From: RPQJ01 sp035554635
GTDB taxonomy: Bacteria > Pseudomonadota > Gammaproteobacteria > Steroidobacterales > Steroidobacteraceae
DNA length: 6,088 bases
Direction of reading: 5' to 3'
Assembly: GCA_035554635.1 (NCBI GenBank)
Contig: DATMIB010000047.1
Location: 1-6,088 of the forward strand
A program made the translations under genes and the position numbers. Shown piece by piece: positions 5,007 through 6,088 of this stretch. The stretch's first letter is position 1; each line of letters begins with the position of its first letter. The notes beneath the pieces are model-generated. The model was given only the letters and a program-made list of their open reading frames with translations. It was not told the DNA's origin and made no database searches.

Positions 5007-6088
5007 TCAGGCGGCCGCCCGGCGTCCGAACTGTGAGGCGACGAGTGAGTCGACGCGTCGCATCGATGCCGGCCAGCTGTGGTGGCTCAGCACGCGCGCG
5101 CGTCCCGCCGCGGCCAGGCGACCGCGCAGTTCAGCCGACTCCAGGATCGCGAGCGTGGCCTCGATCAACTGCTCACGCGTGTCGTACGCGAGCAGGTGTT
5201 CGCCCGCGACCGCATCGACGCCACCGACCGCCTGCCGGCTGCACACGACCGGCACGCCCATCGCCATCGACTCGAGGATCTTGTTCTGCGTGCCGCGCGC
5301 GATTTCGAGCGGCGCCACGGTCAACGCCGCCCGTGTCACGTACGGGCGCACGTCGGGCACCGAGCCGGTCACCGTGACGCCGGGCAGCCGTGCCAGCTCG
5401 CGGATCTCGGGCGACGGGTCGGCGCCGACGATCTCGAAGCGCGTCACGGGCCGGCGACGCTGCAGTTCGGGCAGCACGTCGGCACAAAAGGCCTTGACCG
5501 CCTGCTGGTTCGGGAAATAGTCCATGCGCCCGACGAACGTCACCAGGTCCGGCTCGTAGGCCGTCGCGGCCGGCGCGAAGAACTGCGCATCGACGCCGTT
5601 CGGGAACCAGTCGGTCGGCCCGCTGGCACCGAGCCCGCGCAGCGATTCCATTTCGGCGCGCGTGGTGCAGGTCGCGAGGTCGAATTGACCAGCCAGGAGT
5701 CGCTCGGTGCGCTCGAGCTTGACGGCCTCGAGCCAGTAGCCGGCCGAGAACGGGAACGGCTTGTGCTGCGAGTACTCGCGCCACTTCTGCGAGTCCATGT
5801 CGCCGAAGTCGAGGATCTTCACCGCGGCGGGCACGTCGAGCACATAGGGCGCGACCGAGGAGCAGTGCACGAAGACCAGGTCCCAGGGCTGTGCCTGCGC
5901 TCGCGTTGCGGCGTCGATGCGCTGCTTGAGCCGCGCGGAATGGAAATAGCCGAAGCTCGAGGGCCGCGTCGTCGGCAGCCACGCGACCATGCGCGGCCAG
6001 GCGACGCGGTCGTCGACGACCTCGACCAGCCGCTCGCTGCAGTGCTGCCCGAGCCCCTCGGCCTCGTGCAACTCCGCCTCGTTGCGCG
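5007..6088 (-). CDS. TIGR03087-like XrtA-system glycosyltransferase, N-terminus outside window
   Basis: The visible part is 359 residues of a GT-B fold, GT4-type glycosyltransferase; the frame stays open to the right edge. Family members are about 400 residues and begin with a conserved stretch ending in a LxxRxPYPPxxGDKxR-type motif. That part is missing here, so roughly 40 residues lie beyond the window and the internal TTG at 6071 is not the true start. Signatures, read toward the C-terminus, are VKILDFGDMDSQKWREYSQ, the hydrophobic FSAGYWLEAVKLERTERL, a FPNGVD loop, VTFVGRMDYFPNQQAV, VPDVRPYV and EIARGTQNKILESMAMGVPVV, with VGGVDA after it. These match the exosortase A-associated sugar transferase family. 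Its likely role is transfer of one sugar to the lipid-linked repeat unit of the exopolysaccharide in the cytoplasm; donor and acceptor cannot be read from the sequence. It is the first visible gene of the operon, ending 31 bp before the dehydrogenase. Confidence 0.92.
   Translation of the reverse strand, partial: RNEAELHEAEGLGQHCSERLVEVVDDRVAWPRMVAWLPTTRPSSFGYFHSARLKQRIDAATRAQAQPWDLVFVHCSSVAPYVLDVPAAVKILDFGDMDSQKWREYSQHKPFPFSAGYWLEAVKLERTERLLAGQFDLATCTTRAEMESLRGLGASGPTDWFPNGVDAQFFAPAATAYEPDLVTFVGRMDYFPNQQAVKAFCADVLPELQRRRPVTRFEIVGADPSPEIRELARLPGVTVTGSVPDVRPYVTRAALTVAPLEIARGTQNKILESMAMGVPVVCSRQAVGGVDAVAGEHLLAYDTREQLIEATLAILESAELRGRLAAAGRARVLSHHSWPASMRRVDSLVASQFGRRAAA

Noticed and set aside
6069..6071. 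TTG as the start of the right-hand glycosyltransferase
   Set aside because: The same frame stays open to the window edge and about 40 conserved N-terminal residues of the family would be missing, so the true start is outside.

Overview
The window is a G+C-rich stretch from a proteobacterium, most likely a beta- or gammaproteobacterium. I judge this from the gene families, the gene order and the type of interspersed repeat; the species cannot be named from the sequence. All five protein genes lie on the minus strand and are packed head to tail. The gaps are 31 bp, 19 bp, a 4-bp overlap and 3 bp, so this looks like the middle of one long operon with no internal promoter or terminator that I can see.

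In transcription order (right to left) the genes are: (1) a glycosyltransferase of the PEP-CTERM/XrtA type (TIGR03087-like), cut at its N-terminus by the right edge; (2) a nucleotide-sugar dehydrogenase that closely resembles AlgD, GDP-mannose 6-dehydrogenase; (3) exosortase A fused to an EpsI domain; (4) a second XrtA-type glycosyltransferase (TIGR03088-like); (5) an XrtA-type asparagine-synthase-like amidotransferase (TIGR03108-like), cut by the left edge just at its ATP-binding loop. Together they form the known exosortase A / exopolysaccharide locus. The glycosyltransferases, the dehydrogenase and the amidotransferase would make and modify a surface polysaccharide. The membrane protease-transpeptidase XrtA would process PEP-CTERM proteins, none of which is encoded here.

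The least ordinary part is gene 4. It has taken up copies of a REP-like palindromic repeat family (core CCCTCACCC plus a CTCTCCCGC/GCGGGAGAG hairpin). A 129-bp compound block sits in frame at the linker between the two halves of the enzyme. A further copy forms the last 20 or so codons and also supplies the ribosome binding site of gene 5. I see no sign of a wholly new system. The locus is a recognisable one, with an AlgD-type gene and repeat insertions as its local peculiarities. No RNA genes, CRISPR arrays or insertion sequences were found, and no gene-free stretch exceeds 31 bp.
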